In this document: in pieces, positions 11,947 to 24,400 of the stretch
How the letters are laid out: each line of letters opens with the position of its first letter
How positions within the stretch are numbered: position 1 is the first letter of the stretch
Origin: Amia ocellicauda
Lineage: Eukaryota > Chordata > Actinopteri > Amiiformes > Amiidae
Direction of reading: 5' to 3'
Assembly: GCF_036373705.1 (NCBI RefSeq)
Contig: NC_089867.1
Coordinates: 24,571,323-24,635,322, forward strand
Length of the DNA stretch: 64,000 nucleotides
Translations under genes and position numbers: made by a program
Notes under the pieces: generated by a model
Databases searched by the model: none
What the model was told of the DNA's origin: nothing
The model's input: the letters and a program-made list of their open reading frames with translations, nothing else

Positions 11947-12850
11947 AAAAAAGGCAAACAGTGGTCAGGATTAGTGTGTATTCAAGAAGTCAATTGGGTT
12001 TCACAGCTCAAGTTGCCTTGGGTCAATATAGAAGACATAAATAACATGAATGTATACACCACCATTTTAATCATGAGTGTCTCAAAGTGCTTATCAGACC
12101 CTGCACTTGGAATAGACACACGTATGTCACATGGGGCATAATTAATTCCTTATAACACACCAGGGTTATAATTAATTAATTGGTCAGGGAGATTGATTTT
12201 CTGTAGAGATAACATCAACTACATGCAAATTGCCTTTGACTTCCCTAGATAACTGAACACAAGGTAATGCATGTCCAACTATATATAAGATTTAATTTCT
12301 ACAGAGTATCTCGTAGATTCCCATAAGGTTCACAAGATACCCAATCACAGCAGCCAGTTGTACAACTGATAGATACAGGTTACATAACGGACAGCATAAT
12401 ACTGTTTCACCGTGAAAGAAAATCGTGCATTTTTAAGTTAATGTCACCAGCAAATTAACCAGGGCTGCTTTGAAGGGGTAAAAACATGCTGCGTATGAAT
12501 ATGACGTCAATAGCCGATACTGTAAATGCTCTGGTATCGATGGGATAGCAGTTGTGTAATGGGGGGGTGCCAGTCCTTATTATAAGCCCATTTGAACAGA
12601 GAAAGTTAAAACACTAACGGCGAAACTAAATGCAAATAGACACATACAGGGGAAATGATTACAATATCTATGGTGGTACATACATCCTAGCTGATGCTCA
12701 TGCAAACCCCCGCTGTACAACATGGCGAAGGCTTTATGCAACACAGCAGCATTAAAAACACAAATGCATCTTTAAACACCCCCTTGAAGTACACAAAAAC
12801 AGTTCATCTGACACGTTTCTGTACTCCATCAACCCCCATTTCCAACCTAC
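11947..12850. other. AT-rich stretch, probable NOL9 5' UTR intron
   Basis: AT-rich, with no coding frame of note and no recognised repeat. If the acceptor at 11,943 is used, this is the first intron of NOL9. Confidence 0.4.
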
Positions 12851-13160
12851 GTTCACTCGCCTGGCTATTGTGACTCGCTGCCCCACACCACGACACAAGC
12901 GAGACCCCACGGCGAGTCTCTGGCCCTTACGGGTGCACACCTCTACACACCCCCACACACCCCCACACACCTCCACACAGACGCAGCATGTGAGCCCCGC
13001 CATCGCACTGAGTTTGTCGGGTCTTACAGGCGCGGAGCAAAGCGCTGCGTCTCCATGTGTAACCCCGCCGCCACCGCACCGAGCTGGGCTGGCCGACCAG
13101 CGCCGCTCGACAGGTTGCAGAAAACTCCGGAGTGGACAGAACAACTTCCCTGTCAAAACT
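12850..13160 (-). promoter_or_regulatory. nol9: CpG-rich block, candidate NOL9 promoter/exon 1
   Basis: This is a locally GC- and CpG-rich segment (densest about 12,990-13,140) in AT-rich surroundings. On the minus strand a donor-like CCT|GTAAGA occurs near 13,025, downstream of the CpG-rich sequence, which would suit a short noncoding NOL9 exon spliced to 11,943. Short C-rich direct repeats (CACACCCC type) lie at about 12,940-12,975. No TATA box is obvious. Confidence 0.4.
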
Positions 13161-13960
13161 GACGCGTACATGAGATGATACATACAATCACAATCACATA
13201 CCTGCAGAGTGAGTGTGTATCATTTATGGTCATTTTATTTGTTGTTCTACGTAAAATCGAGATGTTTATCTTCGCCCGACGAAGTACACAAAATGATGGA
13301 CAGTTAAAAACCTTCCCGAGGTTTTTCTTTTTTCTTACTGGTGGTATAATGCCCTCTACTGGATTCCCCCTTACTTTTATTTTATAAATGAACCTAAACT
13401 GCATTCTGTTAGGAATTTGAAGCCACTGATCTGGAGTATGTATATAGAATATAATTCAATTATTATCAAAATCTTATTATATTGAAAGTTAATATTGGTG
13501 TGGCTGACATACTATAACGTGTTTAGTGTGCATATTGTTTACTGCAGATAAACTAGAGAAAGCTTCAATAAAACAATTACACAACCAAGTCTGATAAAAC
13601 AAATAGCTGTGACTAAATGGGTGAAATAAAGAAACAGGAGTAATAGTAATAGATCTTGGGGGCAGTAAAGGACAACTTAATGTGCACAAGCAATAGAATG
13701 CATTTATGCTAAATGATATTGTTTTCCAGTGTCACTGTTAATAACGGTGGTGAAGATGTTGTATAATGGGCGTACAAACACATTACACATTGTGCACGGT
13801 GTAAAATACTGAATCATGTGTACCTGTGCACTGTTGTGCTTTTGCAGTGCAATTGTGCATCAAATCGCTATGACTGCAGATAGTCGATGCTTTAAAGAAG
13901 AGCAGGACTGGGAACCGGTTTAGATGCATCATTTATTGGGTCCAGACAATGGCAGCCTGG
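13161..13960. other. AT-rich spacer between NOL9 and ZBTB48
   Basis: No coding frame with recognisable content is present. In human this position relative to the neighbours holds TAS1R1. No seven-transmembrane or Venus-flytrap receptor exon is visible here or anywhere between 11,877 and 15,412. Confidence 0.6.
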
Positions 13961-13979
13961 TGTTTTGCAACGATTTCAG

Positions 13980-14197
13980 CTCGTCCGTCCCGTCAGCAGC
14001 TCCACGCCGCCGCGCTGCAGCACCGCCGGCACGTCATATCCGGCGCCTGTTTCAACATGGCTTCTTGCACGGTAGAAAAAAAGTATTTCATGCCCAATTG
14101 TTTTTCTCTCACTAAACACCATTAAAAGAGCCCAAGACGGACCCCCCACCCCGTGTGCGACCCTATAACCCCTCCTTCACCCCGCAGTAAGGTAAGT
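13980..14197 (+). promoter_or_regulatory. zbtb48: Candidate ZBTB48 promoter and 5' exon
   Basis: A CpG-rich stretch (about 13,985-14,050) contains an ETS-like TATCCGGC and a YY1-like CAACATGGCTTC at about 14,052-14,063. A strong donor, AAG|GTAAGT, follows with exon end at 14,191. A matching acceptor, GTTTCAG, ends at 15,396, 16 nt before the ZBTB48 ATG. A noncoding first exon from roughly 14,060 to 14,191 is therefore likely. No transcript evidence is available here. Confidence 0.45.
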
Positions 14198-14897
14198 CGC
14201 CGTGTCCGCAGCTGCATCTGCACCGCGAATGGCACCTTAGGGACCGTCTTTAAAAACACGTCTTCCGTGGTAAACGTCGAGTAAGGGTGAGTTGGTACAG
14301 ATTGGGCACCGCAGAGGAAGTCGTGCGAGTGTATTGCTTGTGCACATGACGAAACCCCCACATTGCTGTAACGGCCCCCCTGCACGCTGGATTGCACGCA
14401 TAGCACGAAGCTGCAGGAAAGCGTGTCGTCGTCTTACTGATTGTTACTCTGTTGCACTGAGAGCGCCCTTCCCTCGGACTGCCACTCACCCCGGCCTTGA
14501 GTAACAGGCGCAACTTACTCAGCTGGGAAGTGACTGATTTGGGATTTATGTATCTAAGCAGCTTCGGGAAAACGTGTTTCCACTATCATACCCACACACA
14601 AGCACACAAGGTCACAGTCTTTGGCCCCAAGAAGTAGTTGTGTGGCCTCCTGGACCCCTGCTGCGCCGCACGAAACCCGGTTCATTTCCTCTCGTATGGC
14701 TTTGAGTCCAGCTGTGTGTAGAGGGTTTCTAAGGAACCCGGGCACCCACAGTGGATTTAGAAAAGTTGTTTGTAAATAAACCAAATAAAGAATTGAATTA
14801 TAGCAAAAATAGGTCATTAGTGGAAGTAGTAGTAATAGTAGTTCCACTGAATTTGAATAGCAGGCAGTACATTATTTGGGCCAAATAGCAATCAGAA
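14198..14897. other. Probable ZBTB48 5' UTR intron, no feature recognised
   Basis: Mixed composition, with GC-rich sequence to about 14,510 and AT-rich sequence afterwards. No conserved coding frame is recognised. Confidence 0.4.
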
Positions 14898-14941
14898 AGG
14901 GAGCCCAGAGCTCTAACCACTACTCCACACTGCTGCCCTTA
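14898..14941 (-). mobile_element. tRNA-derived SINE head
   Basis: Read on the minus strand, the segment begins GGGCAGCAGTGTGGAGTAGT and continues into GGTTAGAGCTCTGGGCTCC. This is the head of a tRNA-derived SINE family widespread in fish. TAGTGGTTAGAGC resembles a pol III A box. No B box or tail is clear downstream, so the copy is truncated or decayed. Confidence 0.6.
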
Positions 14942-15009
14942 AATCACCATCATTGCATACTTTGAACACGGACATTTGCCTAATTAAGACCCACAATTGA
15001 TTCAATTCA

Positions 15010-15085
15010 GCAGTTAATGATCTGGATAAAGCAAAAGCCTGTAGACCCCGAGGCTCTCCGGGGATGGGTTAGCCACCACTGCTGT
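15010..15085 (-). repeat. Dispersed repeat, inverted partner of 15,239-15,345
   Basis: The stretch from GGATAAAGCAAAAGCCTGTA to CCACCACTGCTGTAC is a diverged reverse complement of the repeat beginning at 15,239 (CGGTGGTTCTCAACTCTGGT). The two arms are about 150 bp apart and could be two inserts in opposite orientation or the two ends of one element. Confidence 0.5.
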
Positions 15086-15238
15086 ACAATTTTAATCTCG
15101 TCTGTATGTGTAGGAGATGTTCTGGACCCTGAAGGGGCTGTGTGTTAGTTTGGATCAGACAGGAAAGACGTATACAAAGAGATGCCCACCGTGGTGACAG
15201 AAACCTGGGCGTTATACCCCCTAGCTATGGCTTATAGC

Positions 15239-15345
15239 GGTGGTTCTCAACTCTGGTCCTGGACGAGCCCCTACCCTGCTGGTTTTTGTTCCATCTGAGC
15301 TCTCAGATACTTATTGAACCCTTAATTGAAGTAATTTGATTACAT
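15239..15345 (+). repeat. Dispersed vertebrate repeat (GGTTCTCAACTCTGGTCCTG type)
   Basis: The sequence GGTTCTCAACTCTGGTCCTG, then CTGCTGGTTTTTGTTCCATC, then CTTAATTGAA, is a familiar interspersed repeat in fish genomes. I cannot name its family with certainty. It lies immediately upstream of the first coding exon of ZBTB48 and is probably intronic. Confidence 0.55.
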
Positions 15346-15412
15346 TTGACTCTGTAAAATTGTGTAATTCCTTAATAAGACAGCCTAACGTTTCAGGGAT
15401 CTGCAGCGGAAG

Positions 15413-18400
15413 ATGGCGGCGCCGGAGGGCAGACACGCCCTGCTGCTGCTGTCGTCGCTCAACCAGCAGAGGGTGCAGGGCAGCTTCTGCGACGCCAGCC
15501 TGAGCGCGGAGGACGGGGGGGTGTTCCGGGCGCACCGCAGCGTGCTGGCCTGCTTCAGCCAGCTGTTCCGCGACTCCTACGCTGCCACCCCGTTCGTGGA
15601 CGTGCGCCTGCCCGAGGGCTGCCCCTCCGAGGGACTGGGCCTGCTGCTGGACTTCATCTACACGGGGGAGCTGAAGCTGAGCTCGGGGACACTGGACAAG
15701 GTGCGCAGTGCGGCCCTCAGCCTGTCCGTGCCCGACGCCCTCAGCCTCTGCCAGGAGTTTGGCCAGGGGGACCCGCCCGAAGCCCCCCTACAGGCAGAAC
15801 CCAGCGCAGCAGACAGTGAGTGCCAGGGATCCCCGCGGGGGGCCCCCGAGGGACAGGAATGCACCGGCGCAGCTCAGCCATCGGGGACGGCGAAACCCAA
15901 ACCCAGACAGTCGGCCAAGATGAAATCCAAAGCGGTCAATACCACACCAAGGCCGGTTGCCCCCTGCCCAGCCACAGATGCCACCACAACCACACGCTCG
16001 GGACGCAGAGTCAAGGGCCCCAGCCGCCTGCTCAGGGACAGCCCCCCGCCCACGTCTCCCCGGATCCCCCCACGCCGGGCCGAGCCAGCAGCTAAGGAAG
16101 AGGGAAAGGGGGCGTCTGTGGCAGCCGATGTGGAGAGCGCCGAGCCCCCCGCCGTGGGCACAGAGGTACCGGGCTTTTCATTTCCTAATGCGCGGTGCCA
16201 AAGGATTTTACTGGCATTAAATAGAAAAACAAGAACTGACCCTTGGGATGTCAGAGGCAGGGACGAGAGACTAACTGCATCCTGCGGCACATCTCATTCA
16301 ATTACAGAGAGCCGGAGGATGTGAAACTGCCGGTACAGGGTTTGATTTCCCCCACTTTTTTCCCCTTGCAGGACGGGAGGGGAGTGGAGGCCGGCCGCGA
16401 CGTGGACCACGAGGAAGAAGAGGCTGGGGAGGGCGAGGTGGGGCGCGAGGACACCGACGAAGACTACCTCCCCCCCACGCCTCCCGCCACCGCGGCCAAC
16501 CCCCGGAGCAGGTACAGGGGCCGGGCGCGGGGAGCCGTCAACAAGGAGAATGGGGAGAGGCCCCGGAGGGATGCCAGGAGGGGCTCCGTTCAGTGCCCGA
16601 CCTGCCACAAGACCTTCCTCAGCAAGTACTACCTCAAGGTGCACAACAGGTAGGCCCTGCCAGCTGTCATACTTTTATGATCAGGTCCATTTACCACACA
16701 CACACACACACAACCGCATCTTGAGTCAGCTGGCATTCTCTCCCTCTCTCTCTCTCTCTCTCTCCCTCAGACGCCACACTGGGGAGAAGCCGTTCGAGTG
16801 TGGCAAGTGTGGCAAGTGCTACTACAGGAAAGAGAACCTTCTGGAGCACGAAGCCAGGAACTGTATGAACCGAGCAGAAGTGGTGAGTCTTACCTGGACC
16901 GGACATACACAGCTGTGTCCCCGAGCCAGGTGTTCTCTCAGTGTGTTGAATGTGTGTGTGTGTGTGTGTGTGGCAGGTGTTCTCTCGGTGTGTGTTTGTT
17001 GGGGCAGGTGTTCTCAGTGTGTTAATGTGTGTGTGTCTGTGTGGCAGGTGTTCTCAGTGTGTTAATGTGTGTGTGTCTGTGTGGCAGGTGTTCTCTCGGT
17101 GTGTGTTTCTTGTGGCAGGTGTTCTCTGTGTTAATGTGTGTGTGTTTGTTGTGGCAGGTGTTCTCAGTGTGTTAATGTGTGTGTGTGTCTGTGTTGCAGG
17201 TGTTCTCAGTGTGTTAATGTGTGTGTGTCTGTGTGGCAGGTGTTCTCAGTGTGTTAATGTGTGTGTGTCTGTGTGGCAGGTGTTCTCAGTGTGTTAATGT
17301 GTGTGTGTGTCTGTGTGGCAGGTGTTCTCAGTGTGTTAATGTGTGTGTGTTTGTTGTGGCAGGTGTTCTCTGTGTTAATGTGTGTGTGTCTGTGTGGCAG
17401 GTGTTCTCTGTGTTAATGTGTGTGTGTTTCTTGTGGCAGGTGTTCTCAGTGTGTTAATGTGTGTGTGTCTGTGTGGCAGGTGTTCTCAGTGTGTTAATGT
17501 GTGTGTGTCTGTGTGGCAGGTGTTCTCAGTGTGTTAATGTGTGTGTGTCTGTGTGGCAGGTGTTCTCAGTGTGTTAATGTGTGTGTGTGTCTGTGTGGCA
17601 GGTGTTCTCAGTGTGTTAATGTGTGTGTGTTTGTTGTGGCAGGTGTTCTCTGTGTTAATGTGTGTGTGTCTGTGTGGCAGGTGTTCTCTGTGTTAATGTG
17701 TGTGTGTTTCTTGTGGCAGGTGTTCTCAGTGTGTTAATGTGTGTGTGTCTGTGTGGCAGGTGTTCTCAGTGTGTTAATGTGTGTGTGTCTGTGTGGCAGG
17801 TGTTCTCAGTGTGTTAATGTGTGTGTGTCTGTGTGGCAGGTGTTCTCAGTGTGTTAATGTGTGTGTGTGTCTGTGTGTGTGTGTGTCTGTGTGGCAGGTG
17901 TTCTCTCGGTGTGTGTCTGTGTGGCAGGTGTTCTCAGTGTGTTAATGTGTGTGTGTCTGTGTGGCAGGTGTTCTCTCGGTGTGTGTTTGTTGTGGCAGGT
18001 GTTCTCAGTGTGTTAATGTGTGTGTGTGTCTGTGTGGCAGGTGTTCTCAGTGTGTTAATGTGTGTGTGTCTGTGTGGCAGGTGTTCTCAGTGTGTTAATG
18101 TGTGTGTGTGTGTGTGGCAGGTGTTCTCTCGGTGTGTGTTTGTTGTGGCAGGTGTTCTCAGTGTGTTAAGGTGTGTGTGTTTCTTGTGGCAGGTGTTCTC
18201 AGTGTGTTCATGTGTGTGTTTGTTGTGGCAGGTGTTCTCTCTGTGTGTGTTTGTTGTGGCAGGTGTTCTCAGTGTGTTAATGTGTGTGTGTCTGTGTGGC
18301 AGGTGTTCTCAGTGTGTTCATGTGTGTGTTTGTTGTGGCAGGTGTTCTCAGTGTGTTAAGGTGTGTGTGTTTCTTGTGGCAGGTGTTCTCAGTGTGTTAA

Positions 18401-21400
18401 TGTGTGTGTGTGTCTGTGTGGCAGGTGTTCTCTGTGTTAATGTGTGTGTGTTTGTTGTGGCAGGTGTTCTCAGTGTGTTAATGTGTGTGTGTGTCTGTGT
18501 GGCAGGTGTTCTCAGTGTGTTAATGTGTGTGTGTTTGTTGTGGCAGGTGTTCTCAGTGTGTTAAGGTGTGTGTGTTTCTTGTGGCAGGTGTTCTCAGTGT
18601 GTTAATGTGTGTGTGTTTGTTGTGGCAGGTGTTCTCAGTGTGTTAAGGTGTGTGTGTTTCTTGTGGCAGGTGTTCTCACTGTGTTAATGTGTGTGTGTGT
18701 CTGTGTGGCAGGTGTTCTCTGTGTTAATGTGTGTGTGTTTGTTGTGGCAGGTGTTCTCAGTGTGTTAATGTGTGTGTGTTTGTTGTGGCAGGTGTTCTCA
18801 GTGTGTTAATGTGTGTGTGTCTGTGTGGCAGGTGTTCTCAGTGTGTTAATGTGTGTGTGTCTGTGTGGCAGGTGTTCTCAGTGTGTTAATGTGTGTGTGT
18901 CTGTGTGGCAGGTGTTCTCAGTGTGTTAATGTGTGTGTGTCTGTGTGGCAGGTGTTCTCTCGGTGTGTGTTTGTTGTGGCAGGTGTTCTCAGTGTGTTAA
19001 TGTGTGTGGGTTTTTGTGGCAGGTGTTCTCAGTGTGTTAATGTGTGTGTGTGTCTGTGTGGCAGGTGTTCTTTCAGTGTGTTAATGTGTGTGTGTCTGTG
19101 TGGCAGGTGTTCTCAGTGTGTTAATGTGTGTGTGTCTGTGTGGCAGGTGTTCTCAGTGTGTTCATGTGTGTGTTTGTTGTGGCAGGTGTTCTCTCTGTGT
19201 GTGTTTGTTGTGGCAGGTGTTCTCAGTGTGTTAAGGTGTGTGTGTCTGTGTGGCAGGTGTTCTCAGTGTGTTAAGGTGTGTGTGTCTGTGTGGCAGGTGT
19301 TCTCTGTGTTAATGTGTGTGTGTTTGTTGTGGCAGGTGTTCTCAGTGTGTTAATGTGTGTGTGTGTGTCTGTGTGGCAGGTGTTCTTTCAGTGTGTTAAT
19401 GTGTGTGTGTCTGTGTGGCAGGTGTTCTCAGTGTGTTAATGTGTGTGTGTCTGTGTGGCAGGTGTTCTCAGTGTGTTAATGTGTGTGTGTCTGTGTGGCA
19501 GGTGTTCTCAGTGTGTTAATGTGTGTGTGTCTGTGTGGCAGGTGTTCTCAGTGTGTTAATGTGTGTGTGTCTGTGTGGCAGGTGTTCTCAGTGTGTTAAG
19601 GTGTGTGTGTTTCTTGTGGCAGGTGTTCTCAGTGTGTTAAGGTGTGTGTGTTTCTTGTGGCAGGTGTTCTCAGTGTGTTAATGTGTGTGTGTCTGTGTGG
19701 CAGGTGTTCTCAGTGTGTTAATGTGTGTGTGTCTGTGTGGCAGGTGTTCTCAGTGTGTTAATGTGTGTGTGTCTGTGTGGCAGGTGTTCTCAGTGTGTTC
19801 ATGTGTGTGTTTGTTGTGGCAGGTGTTCTCAGTGTGTTAATGTGTGTGTGTTTGTTGTGGCAGGTGTTCTCAGTGTGTTAATGTGTGTGTGTTTGTTGTG
19901 GCAGGTGTTCTCAGTGTGTTAATGTGTGTGTGTGTCTGTGTGGCAGGTGTTCTCTGTGTTAATGTGTGTGTGTTTGTTGTGGCGGGTGTTCTCAGTGTGT
20001 TAAGGTGTGTGTGTTTCTTGTGGCAGGTGTTCTCAGTGTGTTAATGTGTGTGTCTGTGTGGCAGGTGTTCTCAGTGTGTTAAGGTGTGTGTGTGTCTGTG
20101 TGGCAGGTGTTCTCAGTGTGTTAATGTGTGTGTGTGTCTGTGTGGCAGGTGTTCTCAGTGTGTTAATGTGTGTGTGTTTCTTGTGGCAGGTGTTCTCAGT
20201 GTGTTAATGTGTGTGTGTGTCTGTGTGGCAGGTGTTCTCTGTGTTAATGTGTGTGTGTTTGTTGTGGCAGGTGTTCTCAGTGTGTTAATGTGTGTGTGTG
20301 TGTCTGTGTGGCAGGTGTTCTCAGTGTGTTAAGGTGTGTGTGTTTCTTGTGGCAGGTGTTCTCAGTGTGTTAATGTGTGTGTGTCTGTGTGGCAGGTGTT
20401 CTCAGTGTGTTAATGTGTGTGTGTTTGTTGTGGCAGGTGTTCTCAGTGTGTTAAGGTGTGTGTGTTTCTTGTGGCAGGTGTTCTCAGTGTGTTAATGTGT
20501 GTGTGTGTCTGTGTGGCAGGTGTTCTCTGTGTTAATGTGTGTGTGTTTGTTGTGGCAGGTGTTCTCAGTGTGTTAATGTGTGTGTGTGTCTGTGTGGCAG
20601 GTGTTCTTTCAGTGTGTTAATGTGTGTGTTTGTTGTGGCAGGTGTTCTCAGTGTGTTAATGTGTGTGTGTCTGTGTGGCAGGTGTTCTCAGTGTGTTAAT
20701 GTGTGTGTGTCTGTGTGGCAGGTGTTCTCAGTGTGTTAATGTGTGTGTGTGTCTGTGTGGCAGGTGTTCTCTGTGTTAATGTGTGTGTGTTTGTTGTGGC
20801 GGGTGTTCTCAGTGTGTTAAGGTGTGTGTGTTTCTTGTGGCAGGTGTTCTCAGTGTGTTAATGTGTGTGTGTTTGTTGTGGCAGGTGTTCTCAGTGTGTT
20901 AAGGTGTGTGTGTGTTTGTTGTGGCAGGTGTTCTCAGTGTGTTAATGTGTGTGTGTGTCTGTGTGGCAGGTGTTCTCTGTGTTAATGTGTGTGTGTTTGT
21001 TGTGGCAGGTGTTCTCAGTGTGTTAAGGTGTGTGTGTTTCTTGTGGCAGGTGTTCTCAGTGTGTTAATGTGTGTGTGTGTCTGTGTGGCAGGTGTTCTCT
21101 GTGTTAATGTGTGTGTGTTTGTTGTGGCAGGTGTTCTCAGTGTGTTAATGTGTGTGTGTGTGTCTGTGTGGCAGGTGTTCTTTCAGTGTGTTAATGTGTG
21201 TGTTTGTTGTGGCAGGTGTTCTCTCTGTGTGTGTTTGTTGTGGCAGGTGTTCTCTCTGTGTGTTTGTTGTGGCAGGTGTTCTCAGTGTGTTAAGGTGTGT
21301 GTGTCTGTGTGGCAGGTGTTCTCAGTGTGTTAAGGTGTGTGTGTCTGTGTGGCAGGTGTTCTCTGTGTTAATGTGTGTGTGTTTGTTGTGGCAGGTGTTC

Positions 21401-24400
21401 TCAGTGTGTTAAGGTGTGTGTGTTTCTTGTGGCAGGTGTTCTCAGTGTGTTAATGTGTGTGTGTGTCTGTGTGGCAGGTGTTCTCTGTGTTAATGTGTGT
21501 GTGTTTGTTGTGGCAGGTGTTCTCAGTGTGTTAATGTGTGTGTCTGTGTGGCAGGTGTTCTCAGTGTGTTAATGTGTGTGTGTTTGTTGTGGCAGGTGTT
21601 CTCAGTGTGTTAAGGTGTGTGTGTGTCTGTGTGGCAGGTGTTCTTTCAGTGTGTTAATGTGTGTGTGTCTGTGTGGCAGGTGTTCTCAGTGTGTTAATGT
21701 GTGTGTGTCTGTGTGGCAGGTGTTCTCAGTGTGTTAATGTGTGTGTGTCTGTGTGGCAGGTGTTCTCAGTGTGTTAATGTGTGTGTGTCTGTGTGGCAGG
21801 TGTTCTCAGTGTGTTAAGGTGTGTGTGTTTCTTGTGGCAGGTGTTCTCAGTGTGTTAAGGTGTGTGTGTGTTTCTTGTGGCAGGTGTTCTCAGTGTGTTA
21901 ATGTGTGTGTGTTTGTTGTGGCAGGTGTTCTCAGTGTGTTAAGGTGTGTGTGTTTCTTGTGGCAGGTGTTCTCAGTGTGTTAATGTGTGTGTGTGTCTGT
22001 GTGGCAGGTGTTCTCTGTGTTAATGTGTGTGTGTTTGTTGTGGCGGGTGTTCTCAGTGTGTTAAGGTGTGTGTGTTTCTTGTGGCAGGTGTTCTCAGTGT
22101 GTTAATGTGTGTGTGTCTGTGTGGCAGGTGTTCTCAGTGTGTTAATGTGTGTGTGTCTGTGTGGCAGGTGTTCTCAGTGTGTTCATGTGTGTGTTTGTTG
22201 TGGCAGGTGTTCTCTCTGTGTGTGTTTGTTGTGGCAGGTGTTCTCAGTGTGTTAATGTGTGTGTGTTTGTTGTGGCAGGTGTTCTCAGTGTGTTAATGTG
22301 TGTGTGTGTCTGTGTGGCAGGTGTTCTCTGTGTTAATGTGTGTGTGTTTGTTGTGGCAGGTGTTCTCAGTGTGTTAAGGTGTGTGTGTCTGTGTGGCAGG
22401 TGTTCTCTGTGTTAAGGTGTGTGTGTTTCTTGTGGCAGGTGTTCTCAGTGTGTTAATGTGTGTGTGTCTGTGTGGCAGGTGTTCTCTGTGTTAATGTGTG
22501 TGTGTTTGTTGTGGCAGGTGTTCTCAGTGTGTTAATGTGTGTGTGTCTGTGTGGCAGGTGTTCTCAGTGTGTTAATGTGTGTGTGTGTGTGTGGCAGGTG
22601 TTCTCAGTGTGTTAATGTGTGTGTGTCTGTGTGGCAGGTGTTCTCAGTGTGTTAATGTGTGTGTGTGTCTGTGTGGCAGGTGTTCTCAGTGTGTTAAGGT
22701 GTGTGTGTTTCTTGTGGCAGGTGTTCTCAGTGTGTTAATGTGTGTGTGTCTGTGTGGCAGGTGTTCTCAGTGTGTTAATGTGTGTGTGTGTGTGTGGCAG
22801 GTGTTCTCAGTGTGTTAATGTGTGTGTGTCTGTGTGGCAGGTGTTCTCAGTGTGTTAATGTGTGTGTGTCTGTGTGGCAGGTGTTCTCAGTGTGTTAATG
22901 TGTGTGTGTTTGTTGTGGCAGGTGTTCTCAGTGTGTTAAGGTGTGTGTGTTTCTTGTGGCAGGTGTTCTCAGTGTGTTAATGTGTGTGTGTGTCTGTGTG
23001 GCAGGTGTTCTCTGTGTTAATGTGTGTGTGTTTGTTGTGGCAGGTGTTCTCAGTGTGTTAATGTGTGTGTGTGTCTGTGTGGCAGGTGTTCTCAGTGTGT
23101 TCATGTGTGTGTCTGTGTGGCAGGTGTTCTCAGTGTGTTAAGGTGTGTGTGTGTCTGTGTGGCAGGTGTTCTCAGTGTGTTAATGTGTGTGTGTGTCTGT
23201 GTGGCAGGTGTTCTCAGTGTGTTAATGTGTGTGTGTTTGTTGTGGCAGGTGTTCTCAGTGTGTTAAGGTGTGTGTGTTTCTTGTGGCAGGTGTTCTCAGT
23301 GTGTTAATGTGTGTGTGTGTCTGTGTGGCAGGTGTTCTCTGTGTTAATGTGTGTGTGTTTGTTGTGGCAGGTGTTCTCAGTGTGTTAATGTGTGTGTGTG
23401 TCTGTGTGGCAGGTGTTCTCAGTGTGTTAAGGTGTGTGTGTTTCTTGTGGCAGGTGTTCTCAGTGTGTTAATGTGTGTGTGTCTGTGTGGCAGGTGTTCT
23501 CAGTGTGTTAAGGTGTGTGTGTGTCTGTGTGGCAGGTGTTCTCAGTGTGTTCATGTGTGTGTCTGTGTGGCAGGTGTTCTCAGTGTGTTAAGGTGTGTGT
23601 GTGTCTGTGTGGCAGGTGTTCTCAGTGTGTTAATGTGTGTGTGTGTCTGTGTGGCAGGTGTTCTCAGTGTGTTAATGTGTGTGTGTCTGTGTGGCAGGTG
23701 TTCTCAGTGTGTTAAGGTGTGTGTGTTTCTTGTGGCAGGTGTTCTCAGTGTGTTAATGTGTGTGTGTGTGTGTGGCAGGTGTTCTCAGTGTGTTAAGGTG
23801 TGTGTGTTTCTTGTGGCAGGTGTTCTCAGTGTGTTAATGTGTGTGTGTGTCTGTGTGGCAGGTGTTCTCTGTGTTAATGTGTGTGTGTTTGTTGTGGCAG
23901 GTGTTCTCAGTGTGTTAATGTGTGTGTGTGTCTGTGTGGCAGGTGTTCTCAGTGTGTTAAGGTGTGTGTGTTTCTTGTGGCAGGTGTTCTCAGTGTGTTA
24001 ATGTGTGTGTGTTTGTTGTGGCAGGTGTTCTCAGTGTGTTAAGGTGTGTGTGTTTCTTGTGGCAGGTGTTCTCAGTGTGTTAATGTGTGTGTGTGTGGCA
24101 GGTGTTCTCTGTGTTAATGTGTGTGTGTTTGTTGTGGCAGGTGTTCTCAGTGTGTTAATGTGTGTGTCTGTGTGGCAGGTGTTCTCAGTGTGTTAATGTG
24201 TGTGTGTTTGTTGTGGCAGGTGTTCTCAGTGTGTTAAGGTGTGTGTGTTTCTTGTGGCAGGTGTTCTCAGTGTGTTAATGTGTGTGTGTCTGTGTGGCAG
24301 GTGTTCTCTGTGTTAATGTGTGTGTGTTTGTTGTGGCAGGTGTTCTCAGTGTGTTAATGTGTGTGTGTGTCTGTGTGGCAGGTGTTCTTTCAGTGTGTTA

